From Alteromonas aestuariivivens (GTDB lineage: Bacteria > Pseudomonadota > Gammaproteobacteria > Enterobacterales > Alteromonadaceae): DNA of 64,000 nucleotides. A program made the translations under genes and the position numbers. The stretch is from positions 496,001 to 560,000 of the forward strand of contig NZ_QRHA01000001.1 of NCBI RefSeq assembly GCF_003367475.1, in the 5' to 3' direction. The notes under the pieces are model-generated. The model was not told the origin of the DNA and searched no databases. It saw nothing but the letters and a program-made list of their open reading frames with translations. Below are positions 1-8,192 of the stretch, piece by piece (position 1 is the first letter of the stretch; each line of letters begins with the position of its first letter).

Positions 1-149
1 TGTTTGCAGTGGGTACCGGGCCGATCAAAGGTTTCTCGATAACGCTGATGATTGGTATTGCTACCTCCATGTTTACTGCCATTCTGGTCACCCGTGTGGT
101 TGTGAATGCTGTATGGGGTGGGCGTAAAGTAAATAAGTTGGCGATTTGA
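1..149 (+). CDS. secD: Protein translocase subunit SecD, C-terminal fragment
   Basis: Only the last 48 codons lie in the window; reading begins at base 3 and stops at TGA 147-149. The visible end has the glycine-rich [15 protein letters not shown] segment and the [11 protein letters not shown] helix typical of the last SecD/RND transmembrane segments, then a short basic tail. SecD is an inner-membrane partner of SecYEG that uses the proton gradient to help exported proteins move across the membrane. secF follows 11 bases later, which supports the assignment. The 5' part is outside the window. Confidence 0.93.
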   Translation, partial: FAVGTGPIKGFSITLMIGIATSMFTAILVTRVVVNAVWGGRKVNKLAI

Positions 150-160
150 GAGGCGATATC

Positions 161-1102
161 ATGCAATTATTGAAATTATCCGACACCGTCAACTTTATGG
201 GCCTGCGCATTCCCGCGCTGGTACTGTCGACCGTTTTGATGCTGGGCTCGCTGGTGTCGCTGGGCGTGAACAAACTCAACTGGGGGCTGGATTTTACTGG
301 CGGAACCCTTATTGAAGTGGGCTACGCACAGCCAGCTAATCTGAGTGAAATCCGTCAGGCTCTGGGCTCGGCAGATTTTGAGGACGCCATAGTCCAGAAT
401 TTTGGCAGCAGTCAGGATGTGCTTATTCGCATTGCGCCCCGTGACGGCGTGAATGCCAATACCATTGGTGACCAGGTACTCAATGCATTACGTGCGGACA
501 GCAGTGATGTTGATATGCGACGCATTGAATTTGTTGGCCCCAACGTTGGCGATGAACTTACTGAACAGGGCGGGCTGGCAATGCTGGTAGCCCTGATTTG
601 TATTCTGGTCTATGTGGCAATGCGCTTTGAATGGCGTTTCGCACTGGGGTCGGTCGCGGCTCTGGTACACGACGTGATCCTCACGCTTGGGTTATTCTCT
701 GTGCTGCAACTGGAATTCGACCTGACGGTTCTGGCAGCGGTGCTGGCGGTGATCGGTTACTCGCTCAACGATACTATCGTGGTGTCAGACCGTATCCGGG
801 AAAATTTCCGTAAAATCCGTAAGGGTGAGCCGGTTGAAATCATCAACATTTCCCTTACACAAACACTCAACCGCACCATCATCACCTCATTAACCACGGT
901 ATTGGTTTTGGTAGCATTGTTCTTTAAAGGTGGGGCCCTGATCCACGGTTTTGCAACTGCATTGCTGTTTGGTGTAGTGGTGGGAACCTATTCTTCTGTG
1001 TACATTGCCAGCTCTGTGGCATTAGCCCTGGGCATAAGCAAGGAAGACCTGATGCCTGTGCAGGTAGAGAAGGAAGGTGAGGATCTTGATCCACTTCCGT
1101 GA
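161..1102 (+). CDS. secF: Protein translocase subunit SecF
   Basis: A 313-residue inner-membrane protein that forms the SecDF complex aiding late steps of Sec export. Visible features: an N-terminal transmembrane helix, the Sec_GG-type segment GLDFTGGTLIEVGY, a periplasmic P1 loop, and a C-terminal five-helix block containing VIGYSLNDTIVVSDRIREN, the hallmark SecF motif. ATG 161 was chosen because GAGAGG lies about 7 bases upstream and the protein then starts MQLLKLSDTVNFMG, as in homologues. An in-frame TTG at 146 overlaps the secD stop and would add five residues. Cotranscribed with secD; a strong terminator follows. Confidence 0.96.
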   Translation: MQLLKLSDTVNFMGLRIPALVLSTVLMLGSLVSLGVNKLNWGLDFTGGTLIEVGYAQPANLSEIRQALGSADFEDAIVQNFGSSQDVLIRIAPRDGVNANTIGDQVLNALRADSSDVDMRRIEFVGPNVGDELTEQGGLAMLVALICILVYVAMRFEWRFALGSVAALVHDVILTLGLFSVLQLEFDLTVLAAVLAVIGYSLNDTIVVSDRIRENFRKIRKGEPVEIINISLTQTLNRTIITSLTTVLVLVALFFKGGALIHGFATALLFGVVVGTYSSVYIASSVALALGISKEDLMPVQVEKEGEDLDPLP

Positions 1103-1123
1103 CTTTGAGTGTTTCTAAAGTTC

Positions 1124-1156
1124 AAAAAAATCCGGTGCCTGTCACCGGATTTTTTA
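1124..1156 (+). terminator. Intrinsic terminator after secDF
   Basis: ATCCGGTG (1130-1137) pairs with CACCGGAT (1143-1150) around a 5-base loop. An A run precedes the stem and TTTTT follows it, so it could also work for the leftward suhB transcript. Confidence 0.88.
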
Positions 1157-1249
1157 TTACCTCGGTATCCAAAAGATTTGGATAGAACATTAAAAGGCTG
1201 TCAGTTTAGACATTCGGAGGGGGGACGCGCTCCCAAGGAGCGCATTGTA

Positions 1250-2026
1250 TTACTTAAGGTGTTTAACCAAACCTTGTAATACCTTAACGCTGCCGGCCAC
1301 AACCTCACCTTTAAACAGGGGGTCGTTGCCACCGGTGAAATCGGTAACCAGACCACCGGCTTCGCGCACCAGAAGTTCTCCGGCTGCGATATCCCATGCT
1401 TTAATGCCGCGTTCCCAGTACCCGTCATAGCGGCCAGCGGCTACATAGGCCAAATCCAATGCTGCGCTGCCAGCCCGGCGAACATCACCACATTCATGGA
1501 AAATTTTGTTCAGGCTCAGGGCGAATTCGCCGAACTGGTTTTTGTTTTTAAATGGAGTGCCTGTGGCCAGAACCGTCTCGCTCAGGTCCCGTGGCTTGGT
1601 AACACGAATGCGGTAGCCATTTAATTGGGCACCGTTTCCACGGCTTGCAGTGAACAGCTCGCCACGAATGGGGTCAAAGACCACAGCCTGATCAAGGCGC
1701 CCCTTGTAAAGCAGAGCAATGGACACGGCAAAATGTGGAATGCCTTTGATAAAATTGGTGGTACCGTCCAGAGGGTCGATGATCCACTGGAAATCGCTTT
1801 CGCTGCCTGACGTTTCTCCGCTTTCTTCACCCAAAAATGTGTGGTTTGGGTAAGACTGCTGAATTTTGTGAATAATGGCTTTTTCGGCCTCTTTGTCGAT
1901 TTGCGTGACGTAGTCGTTGGCCGCTTTGGATTCTTTGACCAGATCGTCACGGTTTTCAAAACCGCGGACAATGATTGTACCGGCCACGCGCGCAGCGCGC
2001 ACCGCAATATTCAGCATCGGATGCAT
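1250..2026 (-). CDS. suhB: Inositol-1-monophosphatase family protein SuhB
   Basis: A 258-residue Mg-dependent inositol monophosphatase-family enzyme. The metal-site motifs are visible: GEESGE, then [12 protein letters not shown], then [17 protein letters not shown] near the C-terminus. In E. coli SuhB hydrolyses inositol phosphate in vitro and also takes part in rRNA transcription antitermination with Nus factors; the second role here is inferred from the family. The start ATG 2024-2026 gives [16 protein letters not shown], matching E. coli; an in-frame TTG four codons upstream is less likely. Divergent from trmJ, as in enterobacteria, and convergent with secF. Confidence 0.95.
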   Translation of the reverse strand: MHPMLNIAVRAARVAGTIIVRGFENRDDLVKESKAANDYVTQIDKEAEKAIIHKIQQSYPNHTFLGEESGETSGSESDFQWIIDPLDGTTNFIKGIPHFAVSIALLYKGRLDQAVVFDPIRGELFTASRGNGAQLNGYRIRVTKPRDLSETVLATGTPFKNKNQFGEFALSLNKIFHECGDVRRAGSAALDLAYVAAGRYDGYWERGIKAWDIAAGELLVREAGGLVTDFTGGNDPLFKGEVVAGSVKVLQGLVKHLK

Positions 2027-2215
2027 GGTTACCACCAATTGTAAAAGATCAGAAAATGACGCGAACCCCTAAAATAGCCAGGTTCATTGCGTCGAAAAAC
2101 GCGCGAAGTTTAACAAAGGGGAAAAAATATGCAATCGCAAAATCGGGCCGTGCTCATAAGTTACTGACTTGCTCGGGATTTGCCCCTGCTGAAATAGCCT
2201 CCTTAAGGTGGATTG

Positions 2216-2224
2216 TGCTATTAT
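2216..2224 (+). promoter_or_regulatory. Candidate extended -10 promoter for trmJ
   Basis: TGc followed by TATTAT forms an extended -10 element about 36 bases before the trmJ ATG. No convincing -35 is present, which extended -10 promoters can tolerate. The 234-base suhB-trmJ gap holds nothing else I recognise. Confidence 0.4.
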
Positions 2225-2259
2225 CCGCAGCCATCCAGAATGCGATACATCCATATCTT

Positions 2260-2979
2260 ATGCTCAACCAAATTCGAATTGTGCTGGTCAATACTTCTCA
2301 TACCGGCAACATTGGCTCAGCGGCCCGGGCCATGAAAACCATGGGACTCAGTAACCTGTATCTGGTCGATCCGGTACAGGCTCCGGACGGAAAGTCCAGT
2401 GCCCTGGCTGCCGGTGCCGGTGATGTACTGGCCAGCGCCAAAACGGTGGCAACCTTGCAGGAAGCAGTGGCGGATTGTGGCCTGGTAGTCGGTACATCAG
2501 CCCGTTCCCGCACCCACTCCTGGCCAATGCTGGAACCCAGAAGTTGCGGTCGCAAGATGATAGCTGAGGTCGCCAATTATCCGGTGGCTCTGGTGTTTGG
2601 ACGTGAAAACAACGGGTTAACCAATGAAGAGTTGCAGCAGTGTCATTTTCACGTGTGCATACCGGCGAATCCTGAATACAGTTCACTGAATCTGGCTGCG
2701 GCAGTGCAAACATTGTGCTACGAAATCCGCATGGCCTATTTGGAGGCCGGTGAGCAGGGCGGTGAATCGGTACCTGAATACCCGCTGAGCGATGATCTTG
2801 AACGATTCTATACGCACCTTGAAAGCACCCTGCAAAACACCAATTTTATTGTCAAAAATCATCCCGGTGTGGTGATGACCAAGTTACGACGGCTGTTTAA
2901 TCGTGCCCGGCCGGAGGCGCAGGAATTGAATATATTGCGTGGTATTCTGTCGTCTGTTGATAAATCCATCAAAGAGTAA
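2260..2979 (+). CDS. trmJ: tRNA (cytidine/uridine-2'-O)-methyltransferase TrmJ
   Basis: A 239-residue SpoU/TrmH-class (SPOUT) methyltransferase that 2'-O-methylates position 32 of several tRNAs using S-adenosylmethionine. Visible motifs: an N-terminal [19 protein letters not shown] (motif 1), [14 protein letters not shown] (motif 2) and [13 protein letters not shown] (motif 3, knot). The open frame runs far upstream to 1975, but the conserved protein starts at ATG 2260 ([11 protein letters not shown]); the preceding translation is not conserved in character and overlaps suhB. The ribosome-binding site is weak. It sits six bases before cysE, the usual trmJ-cysE-iscR order. Confidence 0.95.
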   Translation: MLNQIRIVLVNTSHTGNIGSAARAMKTMGLSNLYLVDPVQAPDGKSSALAAGAGDVLASAKTVATLQEAVADCGLVVGTSARSRTHSWPMLEPRSCGRKMIAEVANYPVALVFGRENNGLTNEELQQCHFHVCIPANPEYSSLNLAAAVQTLCYEIRMAYLEAGEQGGESVPEYPLSDDLERFYTHLESTLQNTNFIVKNHPGVVMTKLRRLFNRARPEAQELNILRGILSSVDKSIKE

Positions 2980-2985
2980 GCCATC

Positions 2986-3813
2986 GTGTTTGAACGTATG
3001 AAAGAGGACATTGCGGCGGTTTTTCATCGGGATCCCGCTGCACGCAATACGTTTGAGGTTCTGACAAACTATCCGGGCTTGCATGCAGTATGGTTGCATC
3101 GCCTGAGCAACAAATTATGGCGTCATAACTGGAAGTGGCTGGCGCGCAGTCTGTCTACTTTCAGTCGCTGGTTAACCGGTATCGAAATTCACCCGGGAGC
3201 AACGCTGGGGCGCCGTTTTTTCATTGATCACGGCATGGGGGTGGTAATTGGCGAAACCGCTGAAGTAGGCGACGATGTCACACTCTACCATGGGGTTACC
3301 CTGGGTGGCACCAGCTGGAAAGCCGGCAAGCGCCATCCGACCTTGCGCAATAATGTGGTTATCGGTGCCGGGGCAAAGGTGCTTGGCCCGATTGAGATTG
3401 GTGAGGGGGCTAAGGTTGGTTCCAATTCTGTGGTAGTAAAAGACGCTCCTGCAGGCGCTACCGTGGTAGGTATACCTGGCCGGATCATTGTTACCTCGCC
3501 ATCTAAAGGAGATGGGGTGCTGCAGTCAGAGCAGCGAAATAAAATTGCCCGCAAGTACGGTTTCGATGCGTATGCAGTTTCGCCGGACAATCCTGACCCG
3601 GTTGCCAATGCCATGGGCGTAATGCTTGAGCACATGCATGCGATGGACGCCAAAGTAGAGGAAATGTGCAAGGTCATACAAACTCTGGGAGGGGACGTCT
3701 GTAGTGATAATCTGCACAGTTTGTCGGCAGAGGACTTTATCGATACAGGCTTGTCTCCTGTAGTGCCAGAGTCGGTCAGGGAAGCCCCGGAAAACTACGA
3801 TCCCAAAATATGA
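2986..3813 (+). CDS. cysE: Serine O-acetyltransferase CysE
   Basis: A 275-residue enzyme that makes O-acetylserine from serine and acetyl-CoA, the first committed step of cysteine synthesis. An N-terminal helical SATase domain is followed by a left-handed beta-helix of hexapeptide repeats (about residues 65-165), including [19 protein letters not shown] and [20 protein letters not shown]. The start is GTG 2986 with GAG in AAAGAGTAAG upstream, overlapping the end of trmJ in spacing. The tail beyond the beta-helix (about 100 residues) is longer than in E. coli CysE. Placement next to iscR-iscS fits: cysteine is the sulfur source for the desulfurases downstream. Confidence 0.95.
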   Translation: MFERMKEDIAAVFHRDPAARNTFEVLTNYPGLHAVWLHRLSNKLWRHNWKWLARSLSTFSRWLTGIEIHPGATLGRRFFIDHGMGVVIGETAEVGDDVTLYHGVTLGGTSWKAGKRHPTLRNNVVIGAGAKVLGPIEIGEGAKVGSNSVVVKDAPAGATVVGIPGRIIVTSPSKGDGVLQSEQRNKIARKYGFDAYAVSPDNPDPVANAMGVMLEHMHAMDAKVEEMCKVIQTLGGDVCSDNLHSLSAEDFIDTGLSPVVPESVREAPENYDPKI

Positions 3814-3876
3814 CCCCAACACAGGCGGGTCTCCCACAGGCAAAGTTCCTCGAAAAATCGTGCAGACACTGGAATA

Positions 3877-3901
3877 ATACCTGACTAAATTCAAGGGTCT
3901 T
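3877..3901 (+). promoter_or_regulatory. Upstream half-conserved IscR type 1 site
   Basis: The first 15 positions (ATACCTGACTAAATT) fit the E. coli type 1 IscR consensus completely, but the distal half is degenerate. It lies exactly one site length (25 bases) before the good site at 3902-3926, on the same helical face or nearly so. It may be a secondary low-affinity operator. Inference only. Confidence 0.5.
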
Positions 3902-3934
3902 ATACTTGACCATTTTAGTCGGGTATGGAACAAT
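3902..3934 (+). promoter_or_regulatory. IscR type 1 operator overlapping the iscRS promoter
   Basis: Bases 3902-3926 (ATACTTGAC ... AGTCGGGTAT) match 24 of 25 positions of the E. coli type 1 site ATASYYGACTRWWW-YAGTCRRSTAT. The left arm contains the -35 TTGACC (3906-3911); 17 bases later is AACAAT (3929-3934), a plausible -10. [2Fe-2S]-IscR bound here should block polymerase, giving autoregulation of iscRS. The same layout recurs at 5803-5835. Confidence 0.85.
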
Positions 3935-3965
3935 TCCGCCAGTTTTTGGATGGCAGGAAAGAACC

Positions 3966-4451
3966 ATGAAATTAACCTCAAAAGGGCGCTATGCAGTTAC
4001 TGCAATGCTGGACGTTGCACTCCATTCTACCCGAGGTCCGGTGCCACTGGCGGACATATCGGAGCGCCAGGAAATTTCCCTGTCTTATCTTGAGCAACTG
4101 TTTTCCCGCCTTCGAAAAGAGCAACTGGTTGATAGTGTGCGTGGTCCGGGTGGTGGCTATCTGCTAGGTCGGGAAGCTGAAAAAATTGCGGTTGGTGAAG
4201 TCATTCGCGCAGTGGACGAACTGGTTGATGCCACCCGGTGTCAGGGCCATGCGGACTGCCAGCGTGGTGAACGTTGCTTAACCCACAGCTTATGGCAGGA
4301 TTTGAGCGATCGCATCAGTGCGTTTCTGGACTCAATTACATTGGGTGAACTAATGGCTAAGCGTGATGTACAGGACGTAGCCGGGCGCCAGGATAAAAAC
4401 AAGGCCATCAATCAGGCCATTCAGGATATCGAAGTCAGCATTCAGCTTTAA
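3966..4451 (+). CDS. iscR: Fe-S cluster assembly regulator IscR
   Basis: A 161-residue Rrf2-family winged-helix regulator. The N-terminal HTH begins [20 protein letters not shown]; the recognition region contains [19 protein letters not shown] and the wing [10 protein letters not shown]. The cluster ligands Cys92, Cys98 and Cys104 are all present with E. coli numbering, so it should bind a [2Fe-2S] cluster and sense Fe-S demand. ATG 3966 is chosen because the conserved protein starts there; the open frame extends to 3906 through the operator. It is followed 13 bases later by iscS, and two matching operators in this window (3902 and 5803) are its expected targets. Confidence 0.97.
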   Translation: MKLTSKGRYAVTAMLDVALHSTRGPVPLADISERQEISLSYLEQLFSRLRKEQLVDSVRGPGGGYLLGREAEKIAVGEVIRAVDELVDATRCQGHADCQRGERCLTHSLWQDLSDRISAFLDSITLGELMAKRDVQDVAGRQDKNKAINQAIQDIEVSIQL

Positions 4452-4464
4452 AGTGACTTTAACA

Positions 4465-5619
4465 ATGAGTAATTCCATATATCTCGATTACGCTGCTACG
4501 ACGCCGGTTGACCCAAGAGTTGCCGATAAAATGATGGCTTGCCTGACCATCGACGGTAACTTCGGAAACCCTGCATCCCGAACCTATCGTGCCGGCTGGC
4601 TGGCCGAAGAAGCCGTGGATGTGGCCCGTAGCCAGGTTGCCGAACTGGTTAACTGTGACCCCCGTGAAATCGTGTTTACCTCGGGGGCGACAGAGTCTGA
4701 CAATCTGGCGATTAAGGGTGTGGCCGAGCGCTATTGTGACAAAGGCAAACACATTGTTACCGCCAATACGGAACACAAGGCGGTGCTGGACAGCTGCGCC
4801 TACCTGCAAACTAAAGGTTTTGATGTGACCTATCTGCCAGTAGATTCCGAGGGGCTGATAGATCCACGCCAGGTTGCACAGGCCATTCGCCCGGATACCA
4901 TTCTGGTTTCACTGATGCACGTAAACAATGAAATTGGCGTTATTCAGGATATTGCCGCCATTGGCGAACTGTGTCGGGAAAGGGGTGTGCTTTTTCATGT
5001 CGATGCAGCGCAAAGCGCGGGCAAGTTGCCAATAGACCTGAATGAGCTCAATGTTGATTTGATGTCTTTCTCGGCGCATAAAATTTACGGCCCGAAAGGG
5101 GTTGGTGCTTTGTATGTGCGTCGTCGCCCTAAAGTGCATCTTAGTGCCCAGCTTCATGGCGGCGGGCATGAGCGTGGGATGCGTTCAGGTACCTTGCCTA
5201 CCCACCAACTGGTTGGGCTGGGTGAAGCGTTTGCGCTGGCCGGGCAATATATGGCACAGGAGTCCGAACGACTGCGTGGCTTGCGTGACAAACTGTGGAG
5301 TGGTCTGCAGCAGCTCGATGGGGTGGTGCTGAATGGTCACCCGCAACAGCGCATATACAATAACCTCAACGTGAGTTTTGCCGGGGTGGACGGAGAGAGC
5401 CTGATGATGGCACTTGGCGATATTGCGGTATCTTCCGGTTCAGCCTGCAATGCGGCCAGTCTGGAACCGTCTTTTGTGCTTAAAGCGCTGGGGCGGGAAG
5501 CTGAACTGGCGCACAGCGGTATTCGTTTCAGTGTCGGGCGTTTCACCACCGGGTCAGATATCGACTGTGCAATTGGAAAAGTCGTAAACGCAGTCAAAGG
5601 GTTGCGGCGGAGCTGTTAG
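4465..5619 (+). CDS. iscS: Cysteine desulfurase IscS, lacking the IscU-docking tail
   Basis: A class V PLP enzyme that removes sulfur from cysteine as an enzyme-bound persulfide. From ATG 4465 it has 384 residues, starting [19 protein letters not shown] like E. coli IscS. The PLP lysine lies in [12 protein letters not shown] and the catalytic loop is [14 protein letters not shown] with Cys328, the same number as in E. coli. The protein stops after KGLRRSC. E. coli IscS continues about 20 more residues, a tail linked to IscU binding. No frameshifted tail is visible after the stop, and no iscU follows. GTG 4453 is an alternative start. It may supply tRNA thiolation or other acceptors, or the Suf machinery; that is inference. 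Confidence 0.95.
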   Translation: MSNSIYLDYAATTPVDPRVADKMMACLTIDGNFGNPASRTYRAGWLAEEAVDVARSQVAELVNCDPREIVFTSGATESDNLAIKGVAERYCDKGKHIVTANTEHKAVLDSCAYLQTKGFDVTYLPVDSEGLIDPRQVAQAIRPDTILVSLMHVNNEIGVIQDIAAIGELCRERGVLFHVDAAQSAGKLPIDLNELNVDLMSFSAHKIYGPKGVGALYVRRRPKVHLSAQLHGGGHERGMRSGTLPTHQLVGLGEAFALAGQYMAQESERLRGLRDKLWSGLQQLDGVVLNGHPQQRIYNNLNVSFAGVDGESLMMALGDIAVSSGSACNAASLEPSFVLKALGREAELAHSGIRFSVGRFTTGSDIDCAIGKVVNAVKGLRRSC

Positions 5620-5802
5620 CGTTTATTGCCCAAGTGCTGAACGTTATCCGGTTCGGGAGGAACCCTTTACGGGGACTGGCGTTGAAATATCGGCCACTTT
5701 AGGGCATGATCCGGCGCGCTTTTTGGGCTGGCCTTTCGCACTCCTCCGCAAATTACCTCTGAACAGGGTGGTAACCTCATCGCTACGGCGGTGGAGGGGC
5801 TA
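5620..5802. other. Gene-free gap between iscS and the suf promoter
   Basis: This is where iscU stands in the usual isc operon, but no iscU-like reading frame or remnant is visible. One small hairpin (GGTTC 5650-5654 with GAACC 5660-5664) follows iscS without a T run, so it is not a clear terminator. Nothing else is recognised. Confidence 0.6.
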
Positions 5803-5835
5803 ATACTTGAGTGAATTAGTCAGGTATTATACAAT
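5803..5835 (+). promoter_or_regulatory. IscR type 1 operator overlapping the suf promoter
   Basis: Bases 5803-5827 (ATACTTGAG ... AGTCAGGTAT) match 24 of 25 positions of the type 1 IscR consensus. TTGAGT (5807-5812) is the -35 inside the left arm and TACAAT (5830-5835) the -10 after 17 bases, so operator and promoter are arranged exactly as at iscR. E. coli suf instead uses a type 2 site where apo-IscR activates. Here the prediction is repression of suf by cluster-loaded IscR. Confidence 0.85.
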
Positions 5836-5853
5836 TTAACCAATTTAAAAACG

Positions 5854-5960
5854 CTGATGCTGCCTGGGGGCAAAGACTGTTAAGTCGGGGCGAAGGCTCT
5901 CAACCAGGCAATTATTCGACCACGAGTCCGTGTTGGTCGAAGCCCAATAAATTGCATCAG
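5854..5960 (+). ncRNA. Structured suf mRNA leader (three-helix junction)
   Basis: Three perfect helices can form together. P1 is CTGATGC 5854-5860 with GCATCAG 5954-5960. P2 is TGCCTGG 5861-5867 with CCAGGCA 5904-5910, starting directly after P1. P3 is TTCGACCA 5915-5922 with TGGTCGAA 5934-5941. A small GACT/AGTC hairpin (5875-5886) sits inside P2. The element begins near the predicted transcript start (about 5842) and ends 30 bases before sufB. I do not recognise it as a known riboswitch class. It could be a cis-regulatory RNA or an sRNA target; covariation data would be needed to settle this. Confidence 0.5.
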
Positions 5961-5973
5961 ACGTAGCAGGCAA

Positions 5974-5994
5974 ATGAGTGAGATCCCAACATGA
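5974..5994 (+). other. Possible six-codon upstream ORF overlapping sufB start
   Basis: ATG 5974 opens MSEIPT and stops at TGA 5992-5994, inside the ATGA of the sufB start, the classic translational-coupling arrangement. AGG (5968-5970) lies close upstream. sufB itself has only a weak ribosome-binding site. The two ATGAGTGA stretches (5974 and 5991) may also be a start-site duplication by chance. Confidence 0.3.
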
Positions 5995-7427
5995 GTGAAC
6001 AGATCGAACAGGCGCTATCGAGAAAATACGAAGCCGGTTTCACCTCTGAAATTGAGTCTGAAACCTTCGAATGCGGCCTGGACGAATCGGTGATCCGCAG
6101 AATCTCGGCCATCAAGAATGAGCCGGAGTGGATGCTGGAATGGCGCCTGAAGGCTTTTCGTACCTGGCTGACAATGGAAGAGCCCGAGTGGGCACACGTT
6201 GAATACCCGAAAATTGATTTTCAGGCCATATCCTATTATTCCGCGCCCAAAAGTATGAAGGACAAACCCAAGTCGCTGGATGAGGTAGATCCTGAATTGC
6301 TCCGAACCTATGAAAAACTGGGTATTCCTCTGCATGAGCAGGAAATGCTTGCAGGTGTAGCGGTAGATGCAGTGTTTGATTCCGTTTCCGTTGTGACCAC
6401 CTTTCGTGACAAGCTTGAAGAGGCCGGCGTAATCTTCTGCCCAATTTCTGAAGCCGTGCACAAGTACCCGGAACTGGTTAAAAAGTATCTTGGAACCGTG
6501 GTGCCACGAGCGGATAATTTCTATGCTGCCCTGAACAGTGCCGTATTTACTGACGGCTCATTTGTCTATATTCCCAAAGGCACTCGTTGCCCGATGGAAT
6601 TGTCTACCTATTTCCGTATTAACCAGCAGAACACCGGTCAGTTCGAGCGCACTCTGATTGTGGCCGACGAAGGCAGTTACGTCAGCTACCTGGAAGGCTG
6701 TACTGCGCCACAGCGAGACGAAAACCAGCTGCACGCTGCGGTGGTGGAACTGGTGGCCATGGATAATGCCAGCATTAAATATTCTACCGTCCAGAACTGG
6801 TACCCGGGTGATGAAAACGGCAAGGGTGGTATCTACAACTTTGTAACCAAACGGGGTGTGTGCCACACCAGTGCCAAGATTTCCTGGACCCAGGTGGAAA
6901 CCGGTTCCGCGGTAACCTGGAAATACCCCAGTTGTGTGCTTAAAGGCGACAACAGTGTGGGCGAGTTTTATTCCGTAGCCCTGACCCGTGGCCGTCAGCA
7001 GGCCGACACTGGCACCAAGATGATTCATATTGGTAAAAACACCAAATCGACCATCATCTCCAAAGGGATTTCTGCCGGGCACAGTAACAATGCCTATCGG
7101 GGCCTGGTGCAAATGGGGCCGAAAGCCGACGGGGCGAGAAATTTTACCGAGTGCGATTCCCTGCTGATTGGGGATAAATGCGGCGCGCACACGTTTCCGT
7201 ACATCGAAAGCCGCAATCCAACCGCCATTGTTGAACACGAAGCCACCACCTCCAAGGTGAGCGACGAACAGTTGTTCTTGTGTCAGCAACGGGGTCTGGA
7301 TACCGAAAAAGCCGTGTCGATGATCGTCAACGGTTTCTGTAAGGAAGTATTCAAAGAGCTACCAATGGAATTTGCCGTCGAAGCTGGCAAGCTGCTCGAA
7401 ATTAGTCTTGAAGGTTCAGTGGGGTAA
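5991..7427 (+). CDS. sufB: Fe-S scaffold protein SufB
   Basis: A 478-residue subunit of the SufBC2D scaffold on which Fe-S clusters are built. The N-terminal helical part is followed by a right-handed beta-helix core; the conserved [35 protein letters not shown] and [20 protein letters not shown] segments are present, with the C-terminal cysteine/glutamate region thought to host cluster assembly. Length is close to E. coli SufB (495). It is the first gene of the suf operon, behind an IscR operator and a structured leader. sufC follows three bases after its stop. Confidence 0.97.
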   Translation: MSEQIEQALSRKYEAGFTSEIESETFECGLDESVIRRISAIKNEPEWMLEWRLKAFRTWLTMEEPEWAHVEYPKIDFQAISYYSAPKSMKDKPKSLDEVDPELLRTYEKLGIPLHEQEMLAGVAVDAVFDSVSVVTTFRDKLEEAGVIFCPISEAVHKYPELVKKYLGTVVPRADNFYAALNSAVFTDGSFVYIPKGTRCPMELSTYFRINQQNTGQFERTLIVADEGSYVSYLEGCTAPQRDENQLHAAVVELVAMDNASIKYSTVQNWYPGDENGKGGIYNFVTKRGVCHTSAKISWTQVETGSAVTWKYPSCVLKGDNSVGEFYSVALTRGRQQADTGTKMIHIGKNTKSTIISKGISAGHSNNAYRGLVQMGPKADGARNFTECDSLLIGDKCGAHTFPYIESRNPTAIVEHEATTSKVSDEQLFLCQQRGLDTEKAVSMIVNGFCKEVFKELPMEFAVEAGKLLEISLEGSVG

Positions 7428-7430
7428 TCA

Positions 7431-8192
7431 ATGCTTAAGATCCAAAATTTACATGCCAGCGTCGAAGACAAAGACATTATCAAAGGCCTGAACCTGGAAG
7501 TGAACCCAGGCGAGGTGCACGCCATTATGGGCCCCAACGGTGCCGGTAAATCCACCCTGGGCTATGTGCTGTCCGGCCGCGAAGGTTATGAAGTTACCGA
7601 AGGCAGCGTTACCTTTAACGAAAGCGACTTACTGGAAATGGAAGTGGAAGAGCGCGCCCGCGCAGGCCTGTTTCTGGCGTTTCAGTATCCGGTTGAAATT
7701 CCAGGCGTAAGCAATATGGAATTCATGAAAGAGTCGGTTAATGCCATGCGTGAAGAGCGCGGGCTGGAGCCACTGACTGCTGCGGAATTCCTCAAGAAGG
7801 CCAAAGAAGCCTGTAAGCAGGTTCATTTGCCGCTGGATTTTCTCAAGCGTGGTGTCAACGAAGGTTTCTCCGGTGGTGAGAAGAAGCGTAACGAAATCAT
7901 GCAGATGATTCTGGCAGAGCCGACGCTGTGCATTCTGGATGAATCGGATTCCGGCCTTGACGTAGACGCATTGCAGGTAGTGGCCGATGGCGTTAACAGT
8001 CAGCGTGACGGCAAGCGCAGCTTTATTGTGGTTACCCACTATCAGCGCCTGCTGGATTACATCAAACCCGACTTCGTGCACATTCTCGCCGATGGCAAGA
8101 TTGTCAAAAGTGGCGACGCATCACTGGCACTGGAAGTTGAGAAAAGCGGTTACGCATTTCTGGGTAAAAAATACGAAGAGGTGGACGCATGA
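7431..8192 (+). CDS. sufC: Fe-S assembly ATPase SufC
   Basis: A 253-residue ABC-type ATPase that drives conformational change in the SufBC2D complex. Walker A is GPNGAGKST, the signature is FSGGEKKRNE and Walker B is LCILDESDSGLD, all intact, with the switch histidine in VVTHYQRLL. Soluble and lacking membrane partners, as expected for SufC. It sits between sufB and sufD and overlaps sufD by ATGA, indicating coupled translation and fixed stoichiometry. Confidence 0.97.
   Translation: MLKIQNLHASVEDKDIIKGLNLEVNPGEVHAIMGPNGAGKSTLGYVLSGREGYEVTEGSVTFNESDLLEMEVEERARAGLFLAFQYPVEIPGVSNMEFMKESVNAMREERGLEPLTAAEFLKKAKEACKQVHLPLDFLKRGVNEGFSGGEKKRNEIMQMILAEPTLCILDESDSGLDVDALQVVADGVNSQRDGKRSFIVVTHYQRLLDYIKPDFVHILADGKIVKSGDASLALEVEKSGYAFLGKKYEEVDA

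Noticed and set aside
1975..2259. N-terminal extension of TrmJ by 95 residues
   Set aside because: The extension overlaps the divergent suhB start and promoter region and has no match to the family, which starts at [11 protein letters not shown].
5620..5802. Possible iscU remnant between iscS and the suf promoter
   Set aside because: No frame gives IscU motifs such as the conserved cysteine regions; nothing supports a pseudogene.
6558..7289. 243-codon antisense ORF inside sufB
   Set aside because: Fully inside a conserved gene, no ribosome site or family features; similar long antisense frames occur in guaA (27722-28360) and tig (55797-56498).
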